Shown piece by piece: positions 11,160 to 23,209 of a DNA stretch of 64,000 nt. The notes beneath the pieces were generated by a model. It was not told the origin of the DNA, ran no database searches, and was given only the letters and a program-made list of their open reading frames with translations. The translations under genes and the position numbers were made by a program. Origin of the DNA: Druceiella hillmani (lineage: Eukaryota > Arthropoda > Insecta > Lepidoptera > Hepialidae); NCBI GenBank assembly GCA_039881145.1, contig JAYKKI010000074.1, positions 9,154,501 to 9,218,500 on the forward strand, given 5' to 3'. Positions within the stretch are counted from its first letter, which is position 1, and every line of letters starts with the position of its first letter.

Positions 11160-12130
11160 TCCGTTGAAGTCGAAGAGAACCATATCGCACCATCCCCAAT
11201 TTAAAATCTCATATAAAAAAGTGTAGCACTCATATATTTTGCAATATAAAAACTTTTTAACTTTTTAATATTTTCTCGGACATAAAGATAAGTAAGTGAC
11301 CCCATTTGGAGATCGGGTGACCCGTTTAAAAATATGATGCATTAAAGAGTTACATGAAATAACAATACATTCGATGTCATAAAGAGGATGAGAATATTAA
11401 AAATTAATAAAATAAAATAGATATTAAAAATTAGTACTTTGTTAGCTTTCTGAGAGCTTCCGACGACTGTAAAGTATGAGAGATTGTTCATAATCACACC
11501 GTGATAATGCACAAATAATTATCTTTCGAGTGCAGTCCTTTTCAGCTCATAACTTTGTGGCAAGGAGATACGTAAATAGGAGGATGTTATTATTACACAT
11601 TTACTTACATTAACATGTAGCTAGTTGCTTAGACTCTGAGTTGATGTCACTTTGATTCAACTCACTAGCAGATTGGCTATTGACATCTAAGAAGAGTATT
11701 AAAATCATAGGCAAACAGAAGGCAACGAGCAGAATTGACAACAGAAGTCAAGTCGTTTATCGTAATAAGAAATAGAAGTGGATCTAAATTACTATCTTGA
11801 TTGACACCAGGTTAAATAACGTAGGTCTCAGATTTGAAATTTCTAAAGATAACGGATTGTTTTTTCTAAAGATAACGGGCCAGTAGCCCGAAAGTAACAA
11901 CAATTTTACTTATAATCATTGTCGACTCAATCGAATCCTCCCCAATCATAAACACAGTAACATAATCCAGAAAATAAGGAATCATCCCCACAGTAACATA
12001 ATCCAGAAAATAAGGAATCATCCCCACAGTAACATAATCCAGAAAATAAGGAATCATCCCCACAGTAACATAATCCAGAAAATAAGTAAGGTCAATGATG
12101 ATAGAATGGTTTTGGAAGGAAATCACGCTG
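11160..12130 (-). pseudogene. CR1/Jockey-like LINE reverse transcriptase relic, copy 1
   Basis: Read on the minus strand from about 12126, an 86-codon frame starts with a segment like the region just before reverse transcriptase block 3. About 11812 down to 11690 reads GVNQDSNLDPLLF, then INDLTSVVNSARCLLFAYDF. These correspond to the GVPQGSxLGPLLF block and the FADD active-site block; the FADD box has decayed to FAYD. Further down the minus strand the sequence is decayed but aligns with the copy at 62.06-62.66 kb, including the stretch around 11165-11200 and 62070-62110 that shares GTCGAAGAGAA. In that copy the same region still shows LVRSNLE, typical after the palm domain. The frame is broken by stops and a tandem expansion. 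Clade assignment beyond CR1/Jockey-like is uncertain. Confidence 0.75.
11955..12086. repeat. 36-bp tandem repeat, in frame within the LINE relic
   Basis: CAGTAACATAATCC starts at 11955, 11991, 12027 and 12063, exactly 36 bp apart, and units are nearly identical. On the minus strand each unit encodes the 12-residue peptide YFLDYVTVGMIP in the relic's own frame, just ahead of where the block-3 aspartate should be. Confidence 0.95.
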
Positions 12131-12293
12131 GCAGTCCGTCAGCTTGTAATGATTTGGTAAAAACATATAGCGATGTAAAATTGTATCGAATACTTTAGAA
12201 AAAGAAGAAAGGACATAATAGAAAATTTTTAAATTAATGGTTAAATTTCGAAACTAATTAAAAATGTAAGTGGATTAACGAATATACCGGAAC

Positions 12294-13115
12294 GGTCCCC
12301 TCGAGTCGCAAGAAAAAAAGTAATTTTTCTTGATTATAATAATATTATTTTCATCTCCAATATCCAATGCTTTCAAGTCACATTTAATGTTAGCTTCAAT
12401 ATTCTGAACCTGTGTTATTCAAGACTTTAGTGTGATATTTTGCTTGTTTGCACCAAAAACCAAACATTTCGCAATCCAACTTAAACCATATTTTTATATC
12501 GTTTATGGTAAAATAATTTTGTCTCATTGTTGTAAGACAAAACAATTGTTTATGGAGGTATAGGAAAAAAAATCGATAGTTTCATTAGGGTTCATAAGTT
12601 TATAAACATTCTTCCAGCGTACTACATTTATTTATGTGAATAATTACCTAAGTATTTTATGAATAGTTCATATGTATTTGTCTATGTCTGACATGCCATT
12701 ATTATAATGGACATGCCATTATAAAATCTGAAATAAATAGAAGTAAGAATATTTCCACTCGAACTAGAGGTTATACTAAACAAGGTTATACTTAAACAGC
12801 ACATTAGGGATAAAATTTGAAATTGTGAATTTCAAATATATGAGCAAAAAAAAACTTATTTTTATATGGATACCAAAGAAAATATGGCACATATTAATTT
12901 ATGAAAATATGTATGGAATTATACATGAAATTATCTCAATTTACACAATTTTAACAACATAAAATTCCATTCAATTGCCTATATTTCATTGAATAAGTAA
13001 ATTTTTACAAAAAAGAAAAAAAATCCTTTAAATTCGTCATTAGTTATTTCAAAACGAAACGAATAGTTTTACATAAATAAAAATACTGTATTCTGTCTTG
13101 CGACTCGTGGGGTCC
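12294..13115. repeat. Candidate 0.82 kb element bounded by 20-bp inverted repeats
   Basis: Bases 12294-12313 and 13096-13115 are reverse complements at 18 of 20 positions, both including CGAGTCGCAAGA. The interior is AT-rich and non-coding, with a 13-bp direct duplication of GACATGCCATTAT near 12689-12722. I could not confirm a target-site duplication, so this may be a non-autonomous DNA transposon or a coincidental pair. Confidence 0.4.
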
Positions 13116-15887
13116 ATATCGCGATATAAGTGAAATTGTATTATTTATCATAAATAATCACCAAGACGGATTTCCTAGCGTAACAAATATTTAATAATAT
13201 CTAATATAAATAAGAAGAAGGAACGTACGTATGATATGAATATTTTAAAAACTTTGATATTTAGAATTTTTGTTATAGTTTTCCTATAACTTTTGTCTTG
13301 GCATCTAAACATTTTTCCATGTTTTAATAATCAGTCATCCCGTAAAGAGAATATTCTCCTCACTCCTAAACATTGAGATTACTTTTTACGAGTACACCTT
13401 CATTTTATATGTTGCTAAACTCTGGATTATACTTGATCATGGCATTCGAAATATAATCGAAGTAATATGAAAAAAAATATTGATCTCGTTTCTCGGCCTT
13501 TTTCTATCTTCTCCTATCCTATACCATTTTCCTAACCATATTGATGCCTAAGTAATTTGCTAATTTAGGTACTGTTAAGTTAATTTTTCCTACTTAATTT
13601 CCTTTTTAATTATTTTATATTAATTTATATTTAATTTTCTAATGTCTCTCTGGTGATCTATTGCTCTCATTCACAACACAATCCTTAGTTTACAACAACT
13701 AATCCTCAATTCTTATTTTTAATGACATAGTATATTTAGCATTAAGTTCGCCAAATGTATCAAGTACGCCAAGTCTTCAAGAGTAAATTAAAACAGACAT
13801 TTATCCCATAATTGATTTCTCAACCTAGTCCATAATTTACTTTAAATTTGAACAGCAGCTTTATTCTCTGTAACGATGTTTACGACAACGATAGCGAAAT
13901 GTGTTTACTTGACTTTCCTATGTCCTATTACTTTATGTTATTGACGTTCATATTTAACGTAGCGCACCGTACCGCGATGGGAATTACTAGCGTTGAGAAT
14001 GTTCGGCTTACAATCGGCGAAACTCCGACGAGTACTGAACTCGGGACCCGACACTAATATCTTATACTCTAACTGCCGCGATAAAGGGATGAGGAAGAAA
14101 AATGGCATATTGGCTTAAGGTTTAATACTATTGTACTTACGGGATTCGTAAGCGACAGAATTATTTATTAGGTAGAATTCCTTTGAGATGTAGGTCATTT
14201 AAGGTTTATTGTTTTATTTCGAACTTTGGGTACCATGTCGATTACAGAATTAACTTAGAGAGTTTCATTTAGCATTTTCAAAATTTCAGAAGTTAAAACT
14301 CAGGTCGTGTGTAGAATTTTTAATGGCGGTCAGTTGGTGGTATTAATATATTTGTAACACGTTGAGAATAGTTTTATATTCGACCCCAACTCTATTAGGG
14401 GTTTATATAACAATTTTACGTAATGTCGCCCGGGTAAAAAAATGACATGTGCGAATGTAGCTTGACAAATGGTCTATGTTATTTAATATGGTATGAGATA
14501 TGGTAATACAGAAGTAAATTTTCTAGAAATGATTGCTAATGAACTAAGACTCACTTGAAGTTAAAGGCGCTACTGCCATTCATTTCTTTTTTTTTACTTT
14601 AATAACTTTCTTTTTCGGTTTCTCTTTGAATTATTCTGATAAAATGAATGATACATTCATGAATTATTTGTTTACTAATTAGTGTATTAAACTAATCAAT
14701 AAAACATAATAAATATTTTCATTTCAATTGTCATCACAAAGATTATTTTTACAACACGCTTGATTTATAGTACCAATAACGACAACGCACAACAATTGAA
14801 TAATACATTTTGAGCGCAACAATCATCGGACACCGCATAAAAGAAAAATGTTAATATTCAAACTAGGTAATAATATTTGCAACAGTCATTGGTCCGATAA
14901 CTTATCCAAGAGACGGGAGAGATCGTAAATCATAGAAGTTGCCAAGAGATAAAACTGCGAGATAAATGATTCGGCTGACGGGGAGATTACCGTTACATTT
15001 GCGGTCTCATGTCTTTATCTCTAGGAAGATTTCACTCTCCAGACGGCTCACTACATGATTCTTTTATCTTTTTCGGAGACTTGTACGACATTTTTTGTCT
15101 AATGTGTCCTGTTGTTATGGATATTAGAGGTTTATCAGGGTCGGAGAGGCTTTGTCTACGACGGCAACTGTATGCTAAACAAACGTCTGTGTACCTTGAC
15201 GGTTGCGACACAGATCTTGTAAAGTATTATTATGTTAAGGTGAGGTAATACATTTTATTTGAAATCGATGTCGTATGCTTCTTAAATTTATTTCTTTACC
15301 AAAAAACGTTTTTCGGGATTGATTTCTTGTAGAAATCGATCGCTAGCGCTAACCTTAATCTTTACGACAATCGATATTGAATGTTATAGAAAGAGAATAG
15401 GGACTCTAACTACCGTAGATTTCATTAATCTCATATATACAATCTTTTGGGAGCCCGAAAAGCTTCATTCTAACTACATTTTCTGGGCCACAACATATAC
15501 GTTTTTCATGTGGCCTGTTAATTAATTTAATAAAAACGTTTCGAAGACAAAAGCCGCAGTAAATATTTTAATTCTCTTATGTGCGGTAGTCACTTTCTGG
15601 ATGAATTACGCATTTATTAGTCTGATTTTTCTTTGCCCTGTTTTATTTTTATATTTACATATACGCTTTTGTTTTCTACCTTCAGTTTTCAGCTTGTGTA
15701 AAAGTCTTGTGAGGTAATAAGTATTTCGTACCAGTGGTACTTCGCGACTTCCTTCGCATGCTATTTCGAAATGCAAATGGAGTGTTTTAATACATTTATT
15801 TTATACTTTTATATTAGACCAAATTAAATATTTTAGTCTGGATCCTGCGAGGGTCTGATTGCCCTTCCTCTTTCTCGTTTGTCTGCC
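13116..15887. other. Intergenic DNA, no gene recognised
   Basis: Plus-strand frames of 69, 79 and 68 codons (13848, 15009, 15319) lie in slightly GC-richer patches but show no known motif and no convincing splice context. 13950-14050 has the least AT-rich composition of the block. Confidence 0.4.
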
Positions 15888-15929
15888 GTGGGATGTAGGA
15901 AGACGTAGGAACGTCTTCCTACATCCCAC
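15888..15929. repeat. Perfect 19-bp hairpin
   Basis: Arms 15888-15906 and 15911-15929 are exact reverse complements with loop AGGA. The arm sequence is GC-balanced, unlike the surrounding AT-rich DNA. Confidence 0.95.
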
Positions 15930-17213
15930 TGCTGTCTACCATTCTTGTAACAGAGATTTTGTTTAATTTTAAACGCAACTGCGAAAAACGATGAAACAAA
16001 AACTAAATTAATCTCATGGTTACCCATGGTTAAATTAAGGAGGTTGGAGTATAGAAGGTATTTTAACCTGTCGACTGTAATGAAAAGTAATGTAATTTTA
16101 CGTTAATTTTGAAAACATACAATGCATGTTGCATTTTGTATGTTTGTATTCAGTTGATGCCAAGAATTTTCTTTCATTATAAAAATATTTGGATCGAAAG
16201 TTTTTACAACAAAAAAGACCATTGAAAAGCTTTAACCGTATTTTTATAGGTAATATGCAAAATCAAAAGACAAGTTTTCAAGTGATATATTTTAAAAGGT
16301 TTGTTACTATGAACTTGTATTACTATTGTTAAATTTAATTTTATATTTAATAAATGTTAACGGAAATAATTTTTTTATGCATTGATAAGGCTTTCACTTG
16401 AACAAATTGCTTATATTTTTTAATGGTATTATTTGGTGTCCGAACCTTTCTACATGCTCATCGCTTTATTTATCTTGTTGCTATATTCTTGCCAGTTTAT
16501 TTTGACCAGCTAGTTTCTTTCAGTACTCTTCGTGACTCACACGTAATATTAGCAAGGTTACCAGAATTTAAAGTGTACCGTTAATTTGAGAACACTTTAA
16601 AGTATCGAACCATAGTACAATTATCTAAACCAACTAAAGACAGTTCATTAATTGAATTTCGTAGTACCTATCTAGAGTAAACTTTTAGTAAATAAGAAGG
16701 CTAAAGTATTATCGATAAGGGGAACCAGTGTGACTCTAATTGACTAATGAAAATATTTGTTGCGGATTAATTCTCATTATCGGGACGAAATAAATTTCAA
16801 AATTAAGTTGAATGTGATGCCTTTATTTTATGAGCATATGCTATAAAGATATCTCAACACGGTAGATTTAAAAATGTCTGAAAATTAAAGACATTTAAAA
16901 AAAATGAGTTGTTAAGATTATAAGTGCATTATGGAAAATAAATAGATCGTTTATTTTTTTTTATATTTATAAATGAGCAATCTCTTTCATTCAATCACAA
17001 TGGTTACATATGAGGATTCTATAATGTGAAAAACGTTGAAAAATAATTATAAATCTAGTATATTATGTATTTTATAAATGAAAGAAAAAAATAAGTATAT
17101 ATAAGATGATAAACATAAAAAATATTAATTACAAAATTGTGTAGTTGAGGACATGAGGAAAGAGGAGCAAAATGGAATTAAAGAAAGGTGCGGCTAAGCA
17201 ATTATGAGTTGAA
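15930..17213. other. AT-rich intergenic DNA, nothing recognised
   Basis: No motif-bearing frame, no tandem repeat of note. Confidence 0.45.
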
Positions 17214-17269
17214 ATATTTTTTAGAGGGCTTTTGAATATCTTCATATTTAAAAGCCCTCTAAAAAATAT
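17214..17269. repeat. Perfect 20-bp hairpin
   Basis: Arms 17214-17233 and 17250-17269 are exact complements around the core TAGAGGGCTTTT, with a 16-base loop. Such a perfect palindrome has not had time to drift. Confidence 0.95.
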
Positions 17270-18797
17270 ATCTTATATGAAAGTTGAATTTTTGGCGATA
17301 GGATCCAGTTGATATCAAAGTTTTATAGCTAGGATATCGAAGGACTTTATGTAAAAGGTAGTTTTTTATTTAAGAAAAGGAGATAGCAGATTTTTACAGC
17401 ATACTGTAACAGAAAGTAATTCAATCCACTTTTTGGTAAGTTGGAAATTTTTAATTGTTCCCAAAGATTCTTGAAACTTTTACCTATATGTTTATTTTTC
17501 GTACACTTGGTTGCATGTGCACTTTACAGAAATCACTATAACACTTTAAACCAAAGACTATAAAATTAAAGAAAAAAGCCAGATTAAAATTTAGTTATTT
17601 AAATTAAAGAGAAAATCCAGTCTGTTAAAATCAAAAATATACTTTGCATAATAATAAAAAAAGAACTTCTAATTTTTGGAGCTTTTACATCGTCAGTGTA
17701 AAATATCTTGTCCGTTATATATATTCAGTTCTATGATTCAGTCTGTAGCTGAAAAATTAATTTATAAAATAATTATCGTTGAAATACACACAGATATTAT
17801 TTTTATTTTTTGCCATGGATCCGAAATTTGTCTAGATATTAATAATCCGTACAAATGAAATTGTGGGAAAATCTACATAAAGTATTGTGAATAAAATACA
17901 TGTAATGATGTATATATAAAACGTGGCTTAGGATTTAACTTAAAGCAGAATTTCCTAGGTACAGGTACATGACAAGAAATTGCAAGATTGCTTGCCGTCG
18001 TTAGTATATAGCCCCGTTTCATGTTAGTATAGAAAAGCTATTAATTGCTTACACGTTTGGTATTTACTCAAGCGCTAATGCGTAGGTTTATATTGGTTAT
18101 GAAATCTGGCTGTGGCTATATATGGTAATGATTTATATTACAATTATAGAACTTTATATTTTTCTATATCAGCGTCAAATAGATTTTAAATATTAAATTA
18201 ATACATTAAGCAATTACTTAGTGACAAATAATTATAAAAAGATCGTAACATGCATCTATTTGAATACAATTTGAGTAATTAAGAGAATCTCAATAAGATT
18301 CAGTATTATTTTCTCCAGCCACGTCTCCAATATTATCAACTTATAAAAATATTTTTAATTTTTCAAGCATAGGTTTGATGGACCCCACTACAGATTGCAT
18401 TCGAATGGAAATAGAAATTGTAGTATATTTGAAAACAACTTAACTACTCTTATTTTCGTCTTACATTTATCAAATTTCTGGGATTTTCCATTTATTTAAG
18501 AACTCTGTTTGGTCTCTCCCATATAGCATTCGTCAGGAATAGGCAAATTTGGGTGTGACGATAAAGAACAGTCCGTTGAGCACTTCACGTCCGGTCAGTC
18601 AAGTTATTATGAGTCTCGTCTTCCTAAATTATAATAAATTGAGTCCAGCCTTCATTATTAGAGCAATACAAGTGATCAAAAGTGTTAGTATCAAAGGTTA
18701 ACAAATATATAAATTCAAACATCTTTGATACACGTTAAAATTTAATCTCGTCACAAACTAAAATCGAGATTGTTAGTTTAAAGACCCGTAAACGAAT
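17270..18797. other. AT-rich intergenic DNA, nothing recognised
   Basis: A 60-codon plus frame at 17676 has no recognisable feature. Confidence 0.4.
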
Positions 18798-19560
18798 TTG
18801 AATTTGTTGTTGCCGGAACTTATCATCTCATTGAATGTATATGACAATTATGGTATCAAATGGAAAAAATTAGTGGCAAAAACTGGACATATATTTGTTA
18901 AACAAATATTTGGTAATAAAGCTACTGAAAAACTTCAAATAGTGAAAATGCTACATCCGGTGGAAGGTAACAAGATAAAAATATTTAATTATTTCAATAT
19001 GGTATTGATATTACTACACTTAAATAAATCAAAAGCAGCACTGGCAAATATTCGAACTCAGAAGAAATATAAATTACAGTGCGAGTCGTAACAATATACA
19101 CAAATTGAATTGTCAATATCAAGGCTTCAACAGGCAAGGACATTTATAAGATATATGTGGAAGTTGTGATCAAATTCACTCATAAAGGTTTCCAGCAAAC
19201 AAACGCAAAATGGCAGATCATGGAATCTCATTGGTCATTTCGCAAAATTTTGATTATCAGAAACTTGGAATCTATGGTGGAAATTTTAAATGTAACGAGA
19301 GTCATTTTATAGGCGCGATTAAAAATTAAGATAATAATTCATCAGGCATTTTTGAAATGCAATATAAAATTTGAATGTCAAAATATTAGGTTCGTATTAA
19401 ATTCAGGAGTAGATATCAACATAATGTTTTTCAATACTTTTAAAGAATCAATTATATCGAAAATAAATTTATTAAATGTTAATATCAGAGTATATGGTTT
19501 TGGAAATAAAGATATATTTATAATTAGTCTGTGTGAATTATTATAATTATTTACTCATGA
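18798..19560 (+). pseudogene. Gypsy-like retrotransposon gag/protease relic
   Basis: A 97-codon frame (18798-19091) resembles the N-terminal gag of arthropod Gypsy-type elements: GIKWKKLVAKTGHIFV is followed by a KATEKLQIVKMLHPVEGNKI-type segment. Around 19150-19240, across frameshifts, a fragment with CGSCDQIH spacing and a later HFAKF suggests a decayed zinc-knuckle region. A 64-codon frame (19352-19546) reads IRFVLNSGVDINIMF and then RVYGFGNKDIF, which matches a retropepsin active-site block. The catalytic aspartate of the DSG box is replaced by asparagine, so the protease would be inactive. No reverse transcriptase or LTRs were found beside it, so it is a truncated fossil. The gag assignment is weaker than the protease one. 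Confidence 0.6.
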
Positions 19561-20657
19561 GGGAGAATAAATTGTTGAGAATAACTAAATTTTATTATAT
19601 AGATAATTGGTGTAAGGTTCAGATTTACCAGCAGTTTTCGATCCATCTATTATCAACATAAAAATGAAAATGTCTTTTTGATAATATTAGAATAATAATT
19701 ATATTATACAATGTACCTCTCAAAAATAATTGAAACTTTCAGAATACAAAAATTTATTTAATTATTCTCCCTTATATATTTAATGTATGTACTGTTTTTA
19801 TAAATATTTTCTTAAAATTATAGCAGTTTCTACATATTTAACTCTGTTTCATCTGAAATGTAATTTATTAGGTTCTGTTATATTTTCGTTTTCATTAACG
19901 CAAAATTCAGGGTAAATACAATGGTACATTGTAAGTGATGATATCAATTAAATTAAAGCCATTGAATATGACAGGCTGAAATGAAAAAAAAAACACAGAA
20001 GCTGAGCTGTCGAAAACCTATTAGTTCATTTTATTTTTCCTATATATTCTTCCCTCTTTACTGATATAAAACTACTCTTAAGAAATATACAAAAATACAA
20101 CGGATTTAATTGTTTATTGACAAGACGTCCATTACACAATATTATTTTGCCTTGCAACCGGATCCTTTTTCCATTTTTTTGTTGACTGTATCAATACGTT
20201 ACCAATAATTCAATATTTCTTCAAATGTGCTGACGTAAATCCCAAAACTTTTAAATTTGATATAATTTCTTTTTATAGTTTCCTAACAAACTTCTTATGA
20301 GCTTATCATGATATGTCTTTTTCCAAATTTACCTACCATATTTTCCCCCTTCAATCAATACTTACAGACATTAAGATGAAACATGAAAAAAAGTTCTTTA
20401 ACTGAAATATAAAACAGACCCTCTCAGCTGCTTATTTATAATATTATATAGTTAAATAGAATATTTCATAACCTACTAATGAAATGAGAGCGTTCGTTTT
20501 TATCAACAGGTTTTTAATTCTTTTGTTATACTCACCAGTTTTTTTGCTCCCTAAATCTGCTCGCACGAAATTTAGTGCAGGAATAACTTCTGGTCTTGCA
20601 ATCAAGCTTTGCCGTTGTCTTCACCATACGTAATATTTATTACCTACATGCGTTCAC
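19561..20657. other. AT-rich intergenic DNA, nothing recognised
   Basis: Possible decayed continuation of the Gypsy-like relic, but no pol block could be read. Confidence 0.4.
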
Positions 20658-20735
20658 AAATATTAAGTTAAATTGCCATGTATATTCTGTAAAAATGTTT
20701 TTACAGAGTATACATGGCAATTGGACTTAATATTT
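20658..20735. repeat. 38-bp arm hairpin
   Basis: Arms 20658-20695 and 20698-20735 match at 35 of 38 positions with a 2-base loop. It is the longest near-perfect stem among the isolated hairpins here. Confidence 0.95.
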
Positions 20736-22400
20736 AACAAGTTACGTACATCAACCTGTTCGTACAAATAATGATAATTTTACATATTTAAATATAATGA
20801 AGTGTTTTTCAGTTTTACCGCTCACAATCTAACTATTGCTATAATTAAACAGTTCTATGTGTAATTCGATATGCCAATTATATAACTTTTCATTCAAACA
20901 ATAGCAGAACATTGTAATGGCAATGGCAGAGCAATGTAGCTCCATAGCCTTTACACGAAGGTGTTTTATACACATGACCTTTTGAAAATAAGTAACTAAC
21001 ACGATGGTGAAAACCACATCAAAATCAATCCATCAAAATAATCGAACTGACAAAAAGACAAATAGTAAGCTGGACGAACGTGAAATTTTATACCAAAATA
21101 GATTAGTCAAATAAAATTAATTACTTTAGTAGCAACAAACTTGCACAATTATAACCTTTCGGAGTCCATATTATGGTTAATATTACGTCCAGGACTAACG
21201 ATACAATTTTTTGACAATTGCTTTGAAAACAATATACTTAATTAAATTTTTATGGTTTCTGAACCAATAGGTTCGAACGGCAATCTACTGTTATGACAAG
21301 GAGGTCTCTCCATCATTTCGCGTGTCAGGGACTTCTAGTGTTCTTAAACGAACACATTTCAGATTTTATAAACGAAAAAATAACTTTGGTCTAATTTTTT
21401 ATTTTGAGATACCTTTAGTGTGGCACACCACTAAATTGTAATCGTGAAAGTTTGTATGTTTGTTACCTAATAACTATGCTAGCAAGAAACTAATCACCGC
21501 CAATTTTAAATAGAATTATATAATTATTTGATCCAAAACCGAAAATATTGAATAATTTTCTAATACACACACACACACATACGTGACTTAACATACTGTA
21601 CCTACAATATGTAACCTCGTAGTTAATTTTAATAAATACTTCGCTTGCTCTCATTATTATATTTATTCAAAACTCCCATTGCACGCATTCGGTTAAAAAT
21701 ATTACATCTCATGCTGTGGCCTCAAGTACTGGTAATTTTTTTAATTTTTGAAAACATAAGCTCTTTGCCGTATTTTTCTCCCAAATCAAATCAAGTGCGA
21801 GACTATCTCCCACATTCAGGATTTCTTAATTGGTTTGAAGTAAAATTTATCACAAATAACCTCTAATATTGATTTCCAAGCTCAATTAATATTCAATAAT
21901 AGCTAAAATAATTGAGTAGAGGGACATTGATTATATCTTGGTATATTAAAAACGTAATTAAAATCATTATAACCCACAACGATTGCCTAAACTTCTAAAA
22001 ACCTTGTTTTTTTATAATTTTGGTAATAAATTGTTTGCATATATTGTAGCACATGTTAATTAAAATTATGAAACCTATTTTTTGAGACCCTTATATTTAG
22101 CCTTTTTAAACGATACCTAACATTACATATGTAATTAAGAAAAAATTGCTTTCACTCAAATATTCGACACAAATGTTAAAAGCTAACAATTTAAATTCCA
22201 CGTCAAGCAGTTTTGCAAAACAATGCTATAAAAGACAGACAGATGAACACGGGAATAAATCTTATAATGGTTCCGACTTACCTTTTTAGGCATGAGACCC
22301 TAAATGCAATGGAAATTTATCGGAAAGAGATTTTTAAAAAACATAAGATTACTTGTTTTAACTGCAATTGTCAATTGGAATCTCTTTCCTTTTATTAAAT
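20736..22400. other. AT-rich intergenic DNA with a short (AC)n tract
   Basis: (AC)8 at 21564-21579. Near 21440-21500 the phrase AAAGTTTGTATGTTTGTTAC resembles a signature common in arthropod interspersed repeats, but no element boundary was seen. Short frames at 20829, 21645 and 22213 lack motifs. Confidence 0.4.
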
Positions 22401-22753
22401 AATTATTCACAATTAAATGAAACTACGTGACGTAGTATTATTTCTACTTTCTTTAAGTTCTTTACCACGACCTAGATTTCGTTCTATTACAATATCTTCA
22501 GGTGGGACATTTCCATAAATCATTTTATTACCTACCGGCACAAAAACGTTATCACCATCGAAATAATCCTGAAAGATTAAAATTTAGCGTTAGCTGGTCA
22601 ATCTTTGTTAATTGCCCACTTGAAGATGTTGTGATACAACGAAACCTAGATGGTAGTAAAGAATTTAAAGAAAGTAGAAATAATATTAAATCACATAGTT
22701 TAATTTAATTGTGAATAATGCATTTCTACAAAATTAACGCCAAATATATTCAA
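22401..22753 (+). mobile_element. Copy B of the hammerhead-bearing short repeat family (with internal insertion)
   Basis: Two inverted arms (about 22401-22512 and 22595-22713) are followed by the one-sided tail to about 22753. The loop contains an extra 82 bp segment (22513-22594) absent from the other copies. The hammerhead-like motif in the left arm (minus strand, 22465-22505) keeps core CTGAAGA, GAA and the cleavage C but has a mismatch in helix II. The right-arm copy (plus strand, about 22617-22660) has lost the first core C and the cleavage-site base. No clear target-site duplication. Confidence 0.9.
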
Positions 22754-23209
22754 CAAAAATTATATTTTAACTAGTTAAAAATAAACGATACGGGAGCAAC
22801 CTGTTATTATATTAGTCCACTTTCTAACAAAATGTATGTACTTCTTCCACTTTTTCCGATAATATACTTATAATGCGAACGAGGTAAACGTAATGCCGAA
22901 CAATATAATACGCTCTCATTACTGAATTTAAATTTACGCTGCCGGGAAAGTACGTGATTCACGAAGTAGTGCTTTATTCGGTTGACAAAAAAAAAATAAT
23001 AAAATTAAAATTGCAAATTGGAAGCAGCGCAAATCCGGATTGCGACATTGCGATAATTGAATATCGTTTTAATTTGGGAGCTTTTCCTGCTCGAGAGGGT
23101 TGCGACTAAATCACTCAGCCTCCCTCGGCTAACGCTAAATTTTAATCTTTCAGGATTATTTCGGTGGTGATAACATTTTTGCGCCGGTAGGTAATAAAAT
23201 GATTTATGG
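22513..23209. repeat. Pair of 82-bp inverted repeats, 96% identical
   Basis: Bases 22513-22594 and 23128-23209 are reverse complements at 79 of 82 positions; the three differences are all transitions. The left copy sits inside copy B of the hammerhead family, the right copy is 533 bp away in unique-looking DNA. The spacer has no recognised gene. This may be a small mobile repeat in two copies or the ends of one roughly 0.7 kb unit. Confidence 0.95.

Noticed and set aside
13484..13504. TTTCTCGGCCTTTT resembles the 5' end of U2 snRNA
   Set aside because: Only about 12-14 bases match; the following bases do not continue as U2 and no branch-pairing or Sm-site region follows.
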